A DNA stretch of 64,000 bases from Tetradesmus obliquus (Eukaryota; Chlorophyta; Chlorophyceae; Sphaeropleales; Scenedesmaceae), in the NCBI GenBank assembly GCA_030272155.1, contig CP126197.1, positions 1,612,001 through 1,676,000 of the forward strand. Direction: 5' to 3'. The notes beneath the pieces are model-generated. The model worked only from the letters and a program-made list of their open reading frames with translations, made no database searches and was not told where the DNA came from. Of the stretch, positions 1-12,433 are shown piece after piece; position 1 is the stretch's first letter; every line of letters begins with the position of its first letter. The position numbers and the translations under genes are program-made.

Positions 1-199
1 CATGTGAGCGGGCTTTTCTCCCTCATGACATTCACTGCTGGTGCAGGCAGCTACATCTTTTGGCTGTGGCCTCGTGTGCCAGCTGGGGCTTGTTGTTGCT
101 ATGCCGTCAAACAGTGTGCAACAATAAGTCTGATACCGCCCTGTGCTGACAGGATGCCGACCGCAACTCCTGTGCTGGGTGTTGTTTGTGGTGCTGCAG

Positions 200-801
200 G
201 TACGGATTCTTCAACAACAAGCGCATCGTGCTGTTTGACACGCTGATCAAGGAGTGCAGCGAGGAGCAGGTGGTGGCAGTGCTGGCGCATGGTGAGCGCC
301 CCAGCAGCAGCAGCAACGGCGGCAGCAGCAGCGGCATTGGCGGCTTCAGCAGTTGGCTGCAGTTCCAGGGGTTGGCACCTGCAGCATGTGGGCTACTAAG
401 GTGTATGTATCTTCTGGGTGCATGCTGGTTGGCAGCATGCGCAGCGGTTTCAACACCCACCGGCTGCCTGGTGTTACCAAGCATCATGTGCTGAGTCACC
501 ATTGTCGGCCAGTGACCATGCTGTTTTATGATGCTCTGCGCTGCCTCCTCGCCTGCCATGTGCCTTTCTGCAGAGCTGGGCCACTGGAAGCTGCGCCACA
601 CCCCCATCAACTTTGTGATGAGCCAGTTCATCACTCTGGCAAACTTCCTGCTGTTTGCTGGCATGCGCACAGCACCAGGGCTGTTTGAGAGCTTCGGGTT
701 TGACAAGAGCCGCCCAGCCTTCATCGCGTTCGTGCTGTTCCAGTTTGTGGTGGCGCCTGTGGACGAGGTGAGGCTGCTGCTGCTGCTGCTGCTGCTGCGT
801 G

Positions 802-832
<31 letters not shown>

Positions 833-1292
833 CGTGAGTGTAGCCGCTGGTTGCATGGCAGTTTGTTATGGCCTTGATGGCTAGCTAGTGTCCTTGTGCT
901 GTGCCATGACAGCCGTGATACCGCTCTTGCATCTGATTCTTGTACAACGGCCTTGGTTCACTGGTGTTCTCAGGCACGGATAATGTGCAGACTTCGTACA
1001 GTGCCCCAGCGCCACTGCTCATGCTGGCTGCTGGACCACCTTTCTTTTTGCTCATTTGCAGGTGATTGGCTTCATCACAAACGTTGTCAGCAGGCGCTTT
1101 GAGTACCAGGCTGATGGCTTTGCAGTGCAGCAGGGCAAAGGCAAGGAGCTGCGTGAGGCGCTGCTCAAGCTGGAGGAGACAAACAAGGCCAGCTTAAACG
1201 TCGACCCGCTGTACAGTGCGTATCACCACAGCCACCCACACATCACAGAGCGCCTGGCAGCTATAGACGCTGCCCTGAAGAAGGGACAGTGA
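200..1292 (+). CDS. STE24: CAAX prenyl protease 1 (STE24/FACE1), C-terminal part
   Basis: Zinc metalloprotease of the ER membrane that removes the -AAX tripeptide from prenylated CAAX proteins (family knowledge). Three exons are visible: 200-291, 574-767 and 1062-1292, with compatible phases. The catalytic HExxH motif (HELGHW) is split by an intron, with His-Glu started at 291 and Leu-Gly-His at 574. The last exon begins near a VVSRRFEYQAD segment whose Glu is the third zinc ligand in this family. It ends with the usual SHPHITERLAAID tail and a TGA stop. Hydrophobic segments lie between the HELGH and FEYQAD motifs. The 5' part of the gene, including most membrane spans, lies before the window, and bases 1-199 are intron. 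The intron at 768-1061 contains a (CTG)n tract. The identification is secure; only the exact edges of the first visible exon are inferred. Confidence 0.9.
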
Positions 1293-1731
1293 GGTGGCAC
1301 GCCCATGTGCCAGGCTTAGGGTTATACCAAACCATTTGTTCAGCTGGGCTGCTTCAATGTATAAGCAAGTGTATCGTGAATTTCTGTGCGCATGCTGACG
1401 TTTACCTGCCTTGTGGCTTGAAAGTGCTGCACTTTAACAGCCCTGTCATCAGGCTCAGCCTGGCTGGCTGTGGTTTTGAAAAGGCTGGCCGTGTGCTGAG
1501 CAGGCCTTGGTCTGCAACCATCAAATGTTTGGACACAAATGGATTGCTTTTATTCCGTCTTTTAATCCAGGCTTTAACGTCTACAGTTCGTCTCGTTTGC
1601 TGCCACCGGTCAACTTGCGAGCTCCGGGCCCTCCCTGTGCAATGGTTTGCTTCCCACGGTGACATTATATCAGTGATGGAGCGCGAACAAACGTTCAAAG
1701 AAGCTAGAGCGTGAGATCAGTCTGCTGCAAG
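1293..1731 (+). other. STE24 3' UTR and LRR-gene promoter/5' UTR
   Basis: About 440 bases between two genes on the same strand. No coding exon or RNA gene was recognised. Open frames here overlap on both strands and lack family features. I see no clear TATA box and no TGTAA signal; a TGTATAAG stretch near 1361 is the closest. Confidence 0.5.
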
Positions 1732-4700
1732 ATGGCCTCGGTGGCAGATGGACAGCAGGAGGAGAAGCCCAGGGTGGAGTTCATCAAACGCAATGTTGGC
1801 CTTACCACTGTTCCTGCCAAGGTGTGTAACCGCTGCAGGCCGTGCAGTCACTTCGTTTTTACAGCTAGCTTTTGCATGCATGGTCATATACATGCTGCAG
1901 CAGCTGCACTTTTGCTCTGCTGCAGCACAATGATCCTGTTGATGCTGAGGTTTCCATGACTTCAAAACAGTACATGTTGCAGGGCATCAGGACAATGGTC
2001 AGGAATATGTAGGAGACAATTTACTATGCCTTGCCACTCTGCAGGTCATGGCCTTGGATGGCCTGGAGGTGTTGGACCTGGCTCAAAATCAAATCGAGGT
2101 GAACACGCCGCTGCCATGACAGCAGCAAGCACTCAGTATAGCCAAGCACACGTTGTAAGAGCAGATCCAACAGCTGTGCAACCCTTGTTTGCAATAACAG
2201 GGCAGCACCAGATGGTGTACCGAGCCAGCCTGGCACTGCCTGTGCTGCGCTGCCGTACTTGCTCTGCAGATTGTGCCCAAGGGACTGTTTCAGGACATTG
2301 CCCAGCTGAAGACGCTGGACCTATCACACAACGCCATCAAAGCACTGCCAGAAGAGGTTGCTGTGCTAAAGTGCGTGAGCAGCAGCACGTCGCGTCTGCG
2401 GTTGTCAGGCAGCACAATGCGCCATGCTGGGACTGCATCACAGGCCAGAGCAGCAGCAGCTGTGTGCAGATCTGCTGCCGCACTAGTTTGGTCAAAGGCA
2501 GCATCGCAACATGCGGCAGTTGTTGCTCTTTGCCATGCTTTGCGATCGAGCAGCGTAGTGCAGCAACTGCTGTGGCTGCTCGTGCCGCAGGTGCCTGGAG
2601 GTGCTGGCAATCAGCCACAACTGCCTGCAGGGCCTGCCAGAGGCGCTGTTCACACTCGCTGTGCTGCGGGACTTGAACGCCAGCTACAACCAGATTGACT
2701 TCATTTCCAACCACATCGGCGACATGGAGGGCCTGCATGTGGGTGGTGCTCAAAGCTGGCATCACGCAGAAGTGTTTGCAGCGGCGGTGGCAGCAGCAGC
2801 AGCAGGGTGGCTCAGAGAAGTGGAGAGCCGGCATGCAGTGCAGAAAGGCACATCTACAGCATACCAAGACATCTGCTGGCTAGCTTCTATGTGAAGCAGC
2901 ATAACACGGCAGCTGCCATCACCAGTGTGCTCTGCAGTTTCGGCTCATGTGCAGGCAGTTGCAGTGCAGGCACTACCTGCTGCCATTAGTCATGCCAGGC
3001 CCTGACGCCCATGTAATCGACTGTCATGCACGGCTTGCTGTGCAATGCTGCTGCGTGTGCTGCTGCAGGTGCTCAACCTTGCAGGTAACCAGCTGCGTGC
3101 CATCCCCAGTGATGTGGGCTGGCTGGGCCTCAAGCAGCTCAACATCAGCGACAACCCAGACCTCAACATTCCTGCACATGTCCTGCAGTGCGGCTTCAAG
3201 TACGTGCAGTGGGTCTGGTGCAGCACATGCAGGGCCAGCTCATGTGCAGCAGTAGTTGAGCATGCATGCATGCATGCATGCTGCAGGTGGCACTGCAACC
3301 GTTGACCGCACAAATGATGTGCATACAAAGGCCTGTCTCAGCCAAGCGCACCACTCCAGCGCACCAATACCAGGCATCAACAGAACAAATAGTAAAAGCT
3401 CATGTCACGAGTGCTGAAGCAATGGAAGCATGGTCTGGTGCACCCCTGCACTGCGGTGATGAACTACCTGCAGGTGGTGCCCAACAGCAAACTAGCCCCT
3501 TTTGGCATGCACACCAACACACCCACATGCCTGTGACGTACATATGTATGGCATGTGTGCCCCTGCAGGGCAGTGATGAGCTACCTGCAGGTGGTTGGCG
3601 AGCAGCACCAGCTGGTGGAGCGCCACATGGCTGCCTTCACAGCACGCCTGGCAGAGCTGCAGGAGCGGCACGGCCTGCAGCTGGGCAGCCTGGAGGTGAG
3701 CGGACGCCTGCAGCTTTCCTGCAAGTGTCCTGCAAGTGTCCTGCAAGTGTCCTGCAAGCACGCTTTCAGTGCAGCTCGCAGAGCGCCACCAGGTGCCTGC
3801 TGCTGCCACAACACATGCGCGTGTGATGTGTGTGGCGTTGTTGGGCTGCGTGTAGGGCTCAGTCCGCAGGCTCCGACAACAGCATTGCTGTTCCGCACTA
3901 ATGTCTCTGCAGGATGCAGCGGGTGTGTCGCTGCGGCTGAAGGTTGCGCAGCGCCTGGGCATCCTCAGCTGCAGGGGCAGCCGTATGGCAGTGCTGCCTG
4001 CCGCGCTTGATGACAAGCTGCCAGCACTTGAAGGGGTGCAGGTAAGTCTTCATGCAAGCTGGCACAGAGGCAATGCAATGCCATAAAATCGTCTGGCTGA
4101 ACTCCGAGCTTGCCAAATCACGTATGTTACGGCTGATGGAATAACAACCAGCGGCTGGGTTGCCGTTCCGCTTATTATGCAGCACAACTGGTACAACTGC
4201 TATACTATCACATGCTGTTCATGCAGGTGGTGGACTGCAGCCGCAACAGGCTCAGGGCGCTGCCCCACCAGATGCTGCAGGCCATGCCGCGCCTGGTGGT
4301 GCTCAACATGGCCTACAACAGCCTCAAAGCCTTACCTGCAGGCCTCACAATATCATCCCTCAGTGTGCTCGACCTGTCTTTCAACAAGCTGGCAGTGCTG
4401 CCAGCAGAGCTGGGGCAGCTGGTGCCTGGGCTGCAGCAGCTGTACCTTGCAAACAACTACCTGAAGCAGCTGCCGGAGAGCCTGGGGCAGATAACTGGGC
4501 TACAGGATTTGTTCCTGTCTGAAAATGGCTTTGAGGAGGTGCCCCAGGTGCGGTGCGAACCCTTGGCAGTGCAAGAACATAGCATATGTTGGTGCGCAGA
4601 TTCCTGCAGTGAAGGAAGCCAGTCCGTGTATGCAAACGCTGATGGGTCTACAGCACATGCTGCGGTATTGGTCGAGGGGCTGCACACACATTGAGTGTGA

Positions 4701-7700
4701 GACATGCATTGTCCTGCATGGCATGTGCTGAGCAGTGCGCCGTTGCCGCCTACAGGTGCTGCGCCTCTGCAGCAGCCTTGCCAAGCTCAGCTTGGCTGCC
4801 TGCCAACTGACAGCATTGGGGGACGAGCTGCAGGACTTGGTGGGGCTCAGGTGAGATGGCACTTGATCTCTTGCCTGGTCTAATGCGCCCTGCAGCTTGC
4901 ATGGCAGCACAATGCATGCCCTCCGCTGCAGTATCATCGTGCTGCACGCCTGCATGCAGCAGTGCACAATCAAACATAGCCTGAGTCTAGTTCACCACGT
5001 GGCCGGCTGCTGCAGGTTCCTGGATGTCAGCTTCAACCGCCTCAAGGCGCTGCCAGCTGGCATGTCCAGCCTGACTGGGCTGGCGGTGCTCAACCTGGCC
5101 TACAACCCTCTGGGCTGCTTCCCTGAGGTGCTGTGCAGCCTCACAAGCCTGCGGGAGCTCAACATGGACCAGACGGGTGCGCCGGCGTGGAGATGAGCTC
5201 TGCTAGCGCTGCTGGCAATTGTGTCAGCGTAGTTGTTTTGCCTGGCTGTGGTGCCAGCTGCTTCGCATGTGCCTGATCATTCACGATCTGCAGTTGCAGC
5301 AGCTAGCTGCTGATTATTGTCTCGCTAACCATTAAGTTGCTATTGTTCCCAAGTTGTTGATCATTGTTGCTGTGGCTTGCATTGCAGGCATCAGCAATGT
5401 GCCATTTGCCATTGGCGAGCTGCGCCTCCTAGAAGGCCTGCAGGCAGACGGGTGCCCGCTGGCGGCCCCTCTGGCCAGCCTGTACGCCAAGGATCCGCTG
5501 CTGCTGGTGCGGCTGCATGACACGCAGCTCCAGGCGCTTGACTTGTCAGAGGCTAGGCTTGAAGAGGTGCCTCAGGCGCTGCTGCGGCTGACAGGGCTCA
5601 CCAGCCTGGACCTGCACAAGAACGCCATCAAGGTACGCTTAATGTTGAGATGAGAGATGTTTGAATGACACAGCAATACATTGTTACAGACTGCGCTGGA
5701 CTGGTCAGAGGCTGGGCTGGAGGAGGTGCCGCAGGCGTTGCTACGGCTGACAGGCTTTACAAGCCTGGACCTGTGTTGTACAGAATGCCACCAAGGTGTG
5801 TTCAATTAGAGTAGGTGTTCGCAAACAGCTCCACACACACATGCCAACAGCGCAGCAGTGCTGCCTGCTGATCAAGCAATGGCAAGCACTGGAGCCCTTT
5901 TCTTGCACCTCTCGCTCCTCTTGCAGGACCTACCGCTAGGCCTAGGCGAGCTGCGGCAGCTGCAGCAGCTCAGCCTGAAGGCCAACCCGCTTCGGCAGCC
6001 CTTCCTGCGCCTGATGGATGCAAAAGGGGAGCTGGCGGTGCTGGCTTTCTTGAGGCCTGAAGGGGCCGCAGGGGCCCTAGATTTGGAGGGCTGTGGGTTT
6101 GAGGCGCTGCCAAAGGAAGTGTGGGAGGTGGCGGCGCGCAGCGCGCTAGTGTCGCTGAATCTGATCAACAACAGGCTGAGGGACTTGCCGCAGGTGAGGG
6201 TTGAGCGGTTTGTGTGTTTGTGCGCAAGTTTTGCGCGCCTCTTTCTGCTGGTGCTGCTGCTACTTCTGCTGATGTAGTTGATGTAGAGCAAAGCAGGAGA
6301 TGAAGACGTGTCTTTACATGTCAGCCAGTACACAGTCCACGCATGAACACGCAAGCATGCAGCCCGGCACCATGTTGCATTGTGAAGCATGCAGTTTTTG
6401 GTGCCGGCATCAACCCAAACTTTCTCTTGGTTGCGGTTCTTCATGTGGCGTGTCTTGCAGGAGCTGTCCAGCCTGGTGATGCTGACTCAGCTGGTGCTGG
6501 ACCACAACCTGCTGCGCCACCTGCCACCGGTGGTGCTGGCGCTGCCGGCGCTGGCTGTGCTCATGGCCTCCAGCAACAGCATCACCTACCTGCCAGACGG
6601 CCTGGGCCAGATGCAGCAGCTGCAGGCGCTGCTCATGCACAGCAACCAGCTCATGCAGGTGCGGTTGAAAGCTGTTCATAGAAGCAGCATGCCGTGGTGC
6701 GTGTTTTTGCTGCCTCCACTGTACGGACACCTGCTTGTCGCTCAAAGGGCTTGTCAATTCACCTGCCTTGTATGTCTGCTGCAGCTGCCAGACAGCCTCT
6801 TGGGAATAGCAATCTTGGGGTTACGTCATGAGGTTTGACCAACCCTACTGCCGTTCTTATCTGCTACACTGCTGCCTTTGCAGCTGCCAGGCAGCCTCAC
6901 CACGCTGACCGTCAGTTGGGCCAACTCGAGGGTCAACTCATGGATTGTAACACACACCTGCCCTGACCAACACATTTGTTTGTTGCCTCCGCAGCTGCCA
7001 GACAGCCTCACCACGCTGACCAACCTGCGGGTGCTGGGCCTCACCAGCAACCGCCTCTGGCAGCTGCCGCCAGGCATTGCCGGCTGCTCCAGCCTGCGTG
7101 TGCTGGACTGCTCCCACAACCTGCTGTCACGCTTGCCAGCTGGCATGGGCAGCATGGCAAGGCTGCGCAGCGTGAAGCTCACGCATAATAAGCTGGGGTG
7201 GGTGCCGGTGTGGGAGTTCCAGGAGCTGCCCGGGCTGAAGGAACTGCACTTGGCAGGCAACGGCTTCACGGTGAGACAGAAATGAGATTCAGTTGCACCG
7301 TTTGGTCTGTCAGTGATTGTCGGATTGATTCAAACCATGATGATGCTCACCCGGGGCCGCACAAAAGCCAGAATTGCTTTCTTGGTGCCTTCTTGACCAA
7401 ATGCTGGTTGTTCGCAAGCGATGCATGGCAGTCACTGCCAAGTTGGTGGGTGCAGTATGGTGGCTGATGCTGCTCAGTATTACACGCGTTGGGGCCTGTT
7501 GCTGCCTCACCATTACAAGAACCTCGCTTTTCAAACCATTAACAAATGTTACGTATTGCACTGTGCCGTACTGTGTGTCTTGCCCTGCAGTTGAGTGTGG
7601 AGGTGAATGCCAGCGATGAAGTAGCTGTGCAGGTGCTGCTGGCAGCCATTGCAGCCAGCCCAGCCGGCCAGCCGCCAGCGCAGCAGCCCAGCTACAGCCG

Positions 7701-9327
7701 CAACGTCAGCAGCGTGTATAGCAACGTCAACAGCTACAGCCCATCCCTCGCAGACAGCACAGCGCCAGCATCTCGCAGCCGGCTTCAGGATAGTCAGCCT
7801 GGCTCCCCAATGGGGAAGCAGCAAGCAGCTGGAGCTAAGCATGCAGGGGTGTGGGAGGCTGCTGCTGGCGGCAGCGGCAGCATGAGCAGCTGCAGCACTG
7901 GCAGCCGCCGCACCAGCAGCACAGGAGGTGGTGCGTCAGCAGCTCAGGAGGAAGGCGTGCCAGGTGCAGCAGCAGCCGAAGCCCGGCCAGCAGTGAGCAG
8001 GCTAGCCTCAGCACTGAAAGGCCGCAACCAGCCGCCGCTGCCGCAGCAGCAGAATGATGGGGAGGCTGTGGCCGCACCAACGCTGGCACCGCGTGTCAGG
8101 TGGACTGGTTCTGAGGGTGGCAGTCAGGCCAGCTCGCAAGTCAGCGAAGGAACAGGCGCAGCAGTGCAGCAGCAGCAGCAGCAGCACAGGCCGTCAGTGC
8201 GGTTTTCTGATGGGCTGGCAGGGGAAGAGGAGGGACTGACAGTAGGGCAGGGTGCCGCAGTGACGCAGCCAGCGCAGCAGAGTGAGCAGTCTGCGCCGCA
8301 CAAGGGCAGTGCAGATACAGCTGGCAGTATGGAAGACAAACAGGGCACACAGCACCCTGTCGCAGCTGCGCAGCAGGCAGGCAGCAGTGATGCAGGTGGA
8401 AATTGTGGAGTAGGAGCAGCACCAGTGGTGAGGCATGACGACGTAGGCGCTGCAAGTGCTGGAGAAGTGCAGCAGCAGCAGCAGCAGCAGCAGGATCGGC
8501 CTGTTGTGCAACAAGCAGCGTCGGCGACGCCTCCGCCTTCCAAGGCAGCAAAATTGCCAGTCAGTGAAGCAGTTGCATCTCGTGGCGAAGCAGCAGCAGC
8601 AGCATTGAACTGTTTAAATGAGCTACCAGCTACAGTGGCTCCAGCGCCAGCAGCAGCACACACCCTGGAGCCTACAGGGCAGCCCGTAAGCAGTAGCAAC
8701 GCTGGCAGATTGGCAGCTGGGCCTCGGCAAGAGGACAGCAGGAAAGTAGCGCAGCAGCAGAGCAATGCTGCCATTTCTGGCAACAGCAAGACAGAAAAAA
8801 ACAGCAGCACAAGCAAAGATGCTCAGCCGGTGCCCAGCAAGCAGCAGCAGCAGCAGCAGCAGCAGGAGCATTATGCCCTTGATGATTTCCGCCTGGCAGC
8901 GGCACTTCTCAGCAGCACCAACAGCAGCAGCCAGCCAGTGCAGCCCAGCAGCTGGGATACGATCCCTTTGATGGACATACCACGCATCGTCAAGGCACTG
9001 GCAGTTGCCCCGCCGCCGCCGCCACCCCCACAAGTCAGCAGACCTGCAGCTGCGGCTACAGCAGGAGACGGCAGTAGTGTGGGCCCAGGTGTGTCAGGCG
9101 CTGGGCAGGACTCCTGCCCCTCGGAGGGTCCAGCAGAGGTGCACAGCCACCCAGCAAGGCCGCAGACGAAGGCAAGGTTCAGTCGTGTCATTCAGCAGAC
9201 ACAGCAGGCGATGGCTCTGCTAGAGAAGAGCATGGCAGCTGCTGCGGTCTCCTGTAACACTGCGGCAGGTAGTGAGGAGCAGCAGGTGTTACATGACAAC
9301 AGGGGTGCGGACAGCAATTTGCAATAG
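1732..9327 (+). CDS. Leucine-rich-repeat protein, LRRC40-like, with Gln/Ser-rich C-terminal tail
   Basis: Fifteen exons give 1359 aa: 1732-1821, 2045-2098, 2270-2370, 2591-2738, 3069-3199, 3569-3695, 3913-4041, 4227-4547, 4756-4850, 5016-5176, 5388-5632, 5927-6193, 6461-6658, 6995-7270 and 7591-9327. Their summed length is a multiple of three and every junction keeps frame. Roughly residues 15-780 are LxxLxLxxNxLxxLP repeats of the plant intracellular/LRRC40 type. A short non-LRR helix (AVMSYLQVV, exon 6) interrupts them, as in LRRC40-like proteins. Residues about 785-1359 come from one long exon rich in Gln, Ser, Ala and Pro with CAG runs, and are probably disordered. No kinase, TIR or membrane segment is seen, so an intracellular scaffold is likely. 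The start is the first ATG after stop codons in the presumed leader. Introns carry degenerate copies of exons 6, 11 and 14, described separately. Confidence 0.85.
3258..3284. repeat. (TGCA)n microsatellite in LRR intron 5
   Basis: An uninterrupted run of TGCA/GCAT units lies between exons 5 and 6 of the LRR gene. Confidence 0.8.
3441..3490 (+). repeat. Echo of LRR exon 6 start
   Basis: This intronic stretch repeats the acceptor region and first ~40 bases of exon 6 (real copy 3558-3610), including the segment coding AVM(N/S)YLQVV. The acceptor is damaged: the real ctgcagg reads ctgcact here. It is therefore most likely a dead, truncated tandem copy rather than an alternative exon. Confidence 0.75.
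3717..3760. repeat. 11-bp minisatellite in LRR intron 6
   Basis: About four head-to-tail copies of TCCTGCAAGTG just after the exon 6 donor. Confidence 0.85.
5696..5795 (+). repeat. Echo of LRR exon 11 end
   Basis: About 100 bases in intron 11 repeat the 3' end of exon 11 (real copy about 5530-5632), with roughly 80 per cent identity by eye, including the donor-side ATCAAG-gt region. The copy has an inserted block near its end (ctgtgttgtacag) and no matching acceptor. It is probably a decaying tandem duplication of an LRR unit that is no longer spliced in. Confidence 0.8.
6785..6960 (+). repeat. Two echoes of LRR exon 14 start
   Basis: Acceptor plus exon head (cag then CTGCCAGACAGCCTC) occurs at 6785, 6884 and 6995. 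The last is the full exon 14. The copy at 6785 soon meets a stop. The copy at 6884 shares 27 bases of exon with only one difference and stays open in the same frame for 111 bases up to 6995, so use of that acceptor would add 37 residues without a frameshift. Confidence 0.85.
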
Positions 9328-10392
9328 ATCAGGTGCCATGCAGCTAGTGTGGAGTTGGCAGTTAGTCTGCTGCCTGCGCTGGTGTGGTGCAGGATGGGAC
9401 GGACTGTGATGTTGACCCAGATTTGACCAGCAGGGTTGTAAGTAGCGAACGACTTGTGTCGCGTGGACATGCACGGTAGTGATACTAAGAAGGTGTCGAC
9501 AATTCACAACACCGCAATGGTGAGACATCTAGGCTGGCCAAAAGTGGTGATGTGGTGGTTGGCCTCAGCAGTGCCGAACAACCCTTACTCCATGCACGGT
9601 GGGACGGACTGTGATGTTGACCCAGATTTGACCAGCAGGGTTGTAAGTAGCGAACGACTTGTGTCGCGTGGACATGCACGGTAGTGATACTAAGAAGGTG
9701 TCGACAATTCACAACACCGCAATGGTGAGACATCTAGGCTGGCCAAAAGTGGTGATGTGGTGGTTGGCCACAGCAGTGCCGAACAACCCTTACTCCATGC
9801 ACGGTGGGACGGACTGTGATGTTGACCCAGATTTGACCAGCAGGGTTGTAAGTAGCGAACGACTTGTGTCGCGTGGACATGCATGGTAGTGATACTAAGA
9901 AGGTGTCGACAGTTCACAACACCGCAGTGGTGAGACATCTAGGCTGGCCAAAAGTGGTGATGTGGTGGTTGGCCACAGCAGTGCCGAACAACCCTTGCTC
10001 CATGCCTCTTGAGACCTGATGAAGTGACACGCACCACGACAGCTGCCTTACAGCAGACCACTTCATACTTTTTTCACGATCTGCAGTTGTCACAGCTTGT
10101 AAAGCGGCCGATCACACGGGTTTCGTGCTGCAGCTTCAACCTGCACCGCGCTCTGGTACACGCTGGTTGCAGAAGCAAGGAAAGCCTCGTTACTTTGAGA
10201 CCGCAAAGTAGCTTGTAGCTACCTTCGAAGGACTGTTGCGCTTGTCTGTCTCGTCTGCTTGCACGCAACGCACAGCTCGTGGCCCGGCCACTGCGTGGAC
10301 GAGGGAGGGCACAACAACAGCTTCTTACGGGCTTGCAGCTGGGCCCTTCAACGGTGTACAGCTGCTAGCTGCTTGCAAGCAGCAGTAGGGCT
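9328..10392 (+). other. LRR 3' UTR with repeats, and Rab promoter/5' UTR
   Basis: No coding exon was recognised. 9396-10005 is the triple 205-bp repeat listed separately, with a TGTAA in each unit (first at about 9435). The remaining ~390 bases before the Rab ATG should contain the Rab promoter. I see no distinct TATA box. Confidence 0.5.
9396..10005. repeat. Three 205-bp tandem repeats
   Basis: Three head-to-tail units start at 9396, 9601 and 9806, giving an exact period of 205 bp with only a few substitutions. The third unit fades at about 10005. Each unit contains TGTAA in the context GGTTGTAAGTAG, so the LRR transcript meets three successive candidate poly(A) signals. ~80-residue open frames repeat in both directions, but they show no protein-like features. 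Confidence 0.95.
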
Positions 10393-12189
10393 ATGGCACA
10401 ACAGCAACGAGCTGGCAGGCAGGACTACGACTACCTAATAAAGCTGCTGCTTATCGGAGACAGCGGTAAGGCTTATCTCAGGAAAACAGCAAAGCACCAG
10501 CGATCACATGACTGGCCTAGGGCTTGGGTGCTGAACATGGCGCTGCTGCTGGTTGCGTGAGCAGGTGTGGGCAAGAGCTGCCTGCTGCTGCGCTTCTCAG
10601 AAGACTCGTTTACTCCCAGCTTCATCACTACCATTGGGTGAGGAGCAGCAGCTGCAGCACCACCAGCACATGCCTGCTGCTCCTTGAAAGCTTTAGCTGT
10701 GCTTGCAGCAACCGCTGCACCTCGTGGTACTGCATGCATGCATACAAACGGCTCAGCTGCTGAGCGCTTAATCCTTGCTGCATCCTGAGGTCGTGTTTTT
10801 TTGCCAACAGCATTGACTTCAAGATCAAGAAGATCTTCTTGGACAATAAGTGGGTGAAGCTGCAGATATGGGACACAGCAGGGCAGGAGCGCTTCAGGAC
10901 AATCACCAGCGGTGAGTGGCTTCAGAAGCAGCAGCAGCAGCAGTAGCTGTAGGAGCAGCGGCAATAGCAGCAGCAGATGAAGAAGAAGCAGCAGCAGAAG
11001 AAGAAGAAGCTCGGTTACATTGTCATTAACAGTAGCACCGGCGCCGTCATTGCTGGCATGAGAGGCAGCGAACAGGACCTCATGCTGCTTGCAGTCGCCG
11101 AAGGCATGTGGGCATGTCAGCGCTGAATGCAGAAACAGGAGCATTGGTGTGTGCAGTTGCGTGCAACATGCACAACATGCGCATACACAGTGCGCATAGA
11201 CTTGCTTGTTCGCTGTCTTCACTGCTGTTTGTATGTTGCGTGTGCAGCTTACTACCGTGGCGCCATGGGCATCCTGCTGGTGTATGACGTCACTGACGAG
11301 GCGTCATTCAACAACATCCGCAACTGGATGCGCAACATCGAGCAGCACGCCAGCGACAACGTCAACAAGGTGTGGCTGCTGTGCCGGGTGCAGGTGCTGG
11401 TGTTGCTCTCTCATGCATGCATCCATCCCGCAGTCTTGCAGCGTTTGTCGGGAACATTCAGCACTGTCACAGCACAGCATCAGGATTATTGGCTTCCAGT
11501 GCAGCGACACCTGGGTGCATACTAGTCTGCAGGACAGGCGGTCGTCAAGCTGTGTGTATGCATGCACTGCTGACAGGCGCACTGCAACTCATGGGCAGGT
11601 TGTGTCTCTGACACGGGCACTGTTTTTACTTGTTGGTGTCGCTCATGCGGCGCACATGCGGCTGCTGTCTCATGCCATGCATGTGGCTGTGAAGTGGCGC
11701 TCAAGTGCCCATTCATGCTGCCTTACTTTCTTTTGCAGGTGCTGGTGGGCAACAAAAGTGACATGGCCGATGAGAAGCGCGCCGTGCCAGTGGCGCGGGG
11801 CCAGGCGCTGGCGGCTGAGTACAACATGCGCTTCTTCGAGACCAGCGCCAAGGACAACCTCAACGTGGAGGAGGTGAGTGCAGCATGGCTTGTTTGTAGC
11901 TTTGTTTGATGGCGCTGTTGATGTTGACAGGGAGTTTACGTACATGCAAGCATTGGACTGAAGCTGCAGCTGCCGAGATGTATGCAGTGCGGAGGAGCTG
12001 CTGCTGAGGTCCTGGCTGAACTGTTGGGTGCCACGCTCGCCCAGTAGCTCCTGGCACTTAGCTGCTACATGCAGGCAGCTTCAAAGCATGTGTTGCCTGG
12101 GCTTACCGTCAATGTACTGCTGCCTTGTTTGGGCACTCGTGTCATTCATCGCCAAGGATGTGATGCAGCGGCCTTTCAATGCATGTGCC

Positions 12190-12234
<45 letters not shown>

Positions 12235-12399
12235 TCAAACCTCAGGTGTTCACGTCCATCGCCAAGGACGTGATGCAGCGGCTGCAGCAGGAGCAGGCGG
12301 AGCAGCAGACGGTGGGCGGCACCAGCTCGCCGCTGAAGCTGACCAGCAACCTGGACAAGAGCAAGCAGCGCAGGAAGAAGGGCTGCTGCGACTCCGGCT

Positions 12400-12401
<2 letters not shown>
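10393..12401 (+). CDS. RAB8: Rab GTPase, Rab8/RABE class
   Basis: Six exons (10393-10465, 10565-10637, 10811-10911, 11248-11369, 11739-11873, 12246-12401) give 219 aa. Small GTPases of this class direct post-Golgi vesicles to the plasma membrane (family knowledge). Visible motifs in order are GDSGVGKS (P-loop, split by intron 1), the effector TTIGIDFK (split by intron 2), WDTAGQERF (switch II), GNKSD and ETSAK (guanine binding). The segment [17 protein letters not shown] points to Rab8/RABE rather than Rab1. The C-terminus ends KKGCCDSG, a CCxxx-type geranylgeranylation signal. The ATG is the first in frame before [13 protein letters not shown] fragment of the last exon is duplicated in intron 5. 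Confidence 0.93.
12141..12175 (+). repeat. Echo of Rab exon 6 start
   Basis: About 35 bases repeat the start of exon 6 (real 12246-12283), still reading FIAKDVMQR in one frame. The repeat lies about 105 bases upstream in the intron. No acceptor AG is preserved directly before it, so it is probably unused. Confidence 0.75.
12192..12232 (+). repeat. (CTG)n tract before Rab exon 6 acceptor
   Basis: About 13 CTG triplets on the sense strand immediately precede the tttcaaacctcag acceptor of exon 6. They probably form part of the 3' splice-site region. Confidence 0.8.

Positions 12402-12433
<32 letters not shown>

Noticed and set aside
10473..11222. 249-codon reverse frame with long poly-Leu
   Set aside because: It is antisense to Rab introns and exons; the Leu run is translated CAG/AAG repeats.
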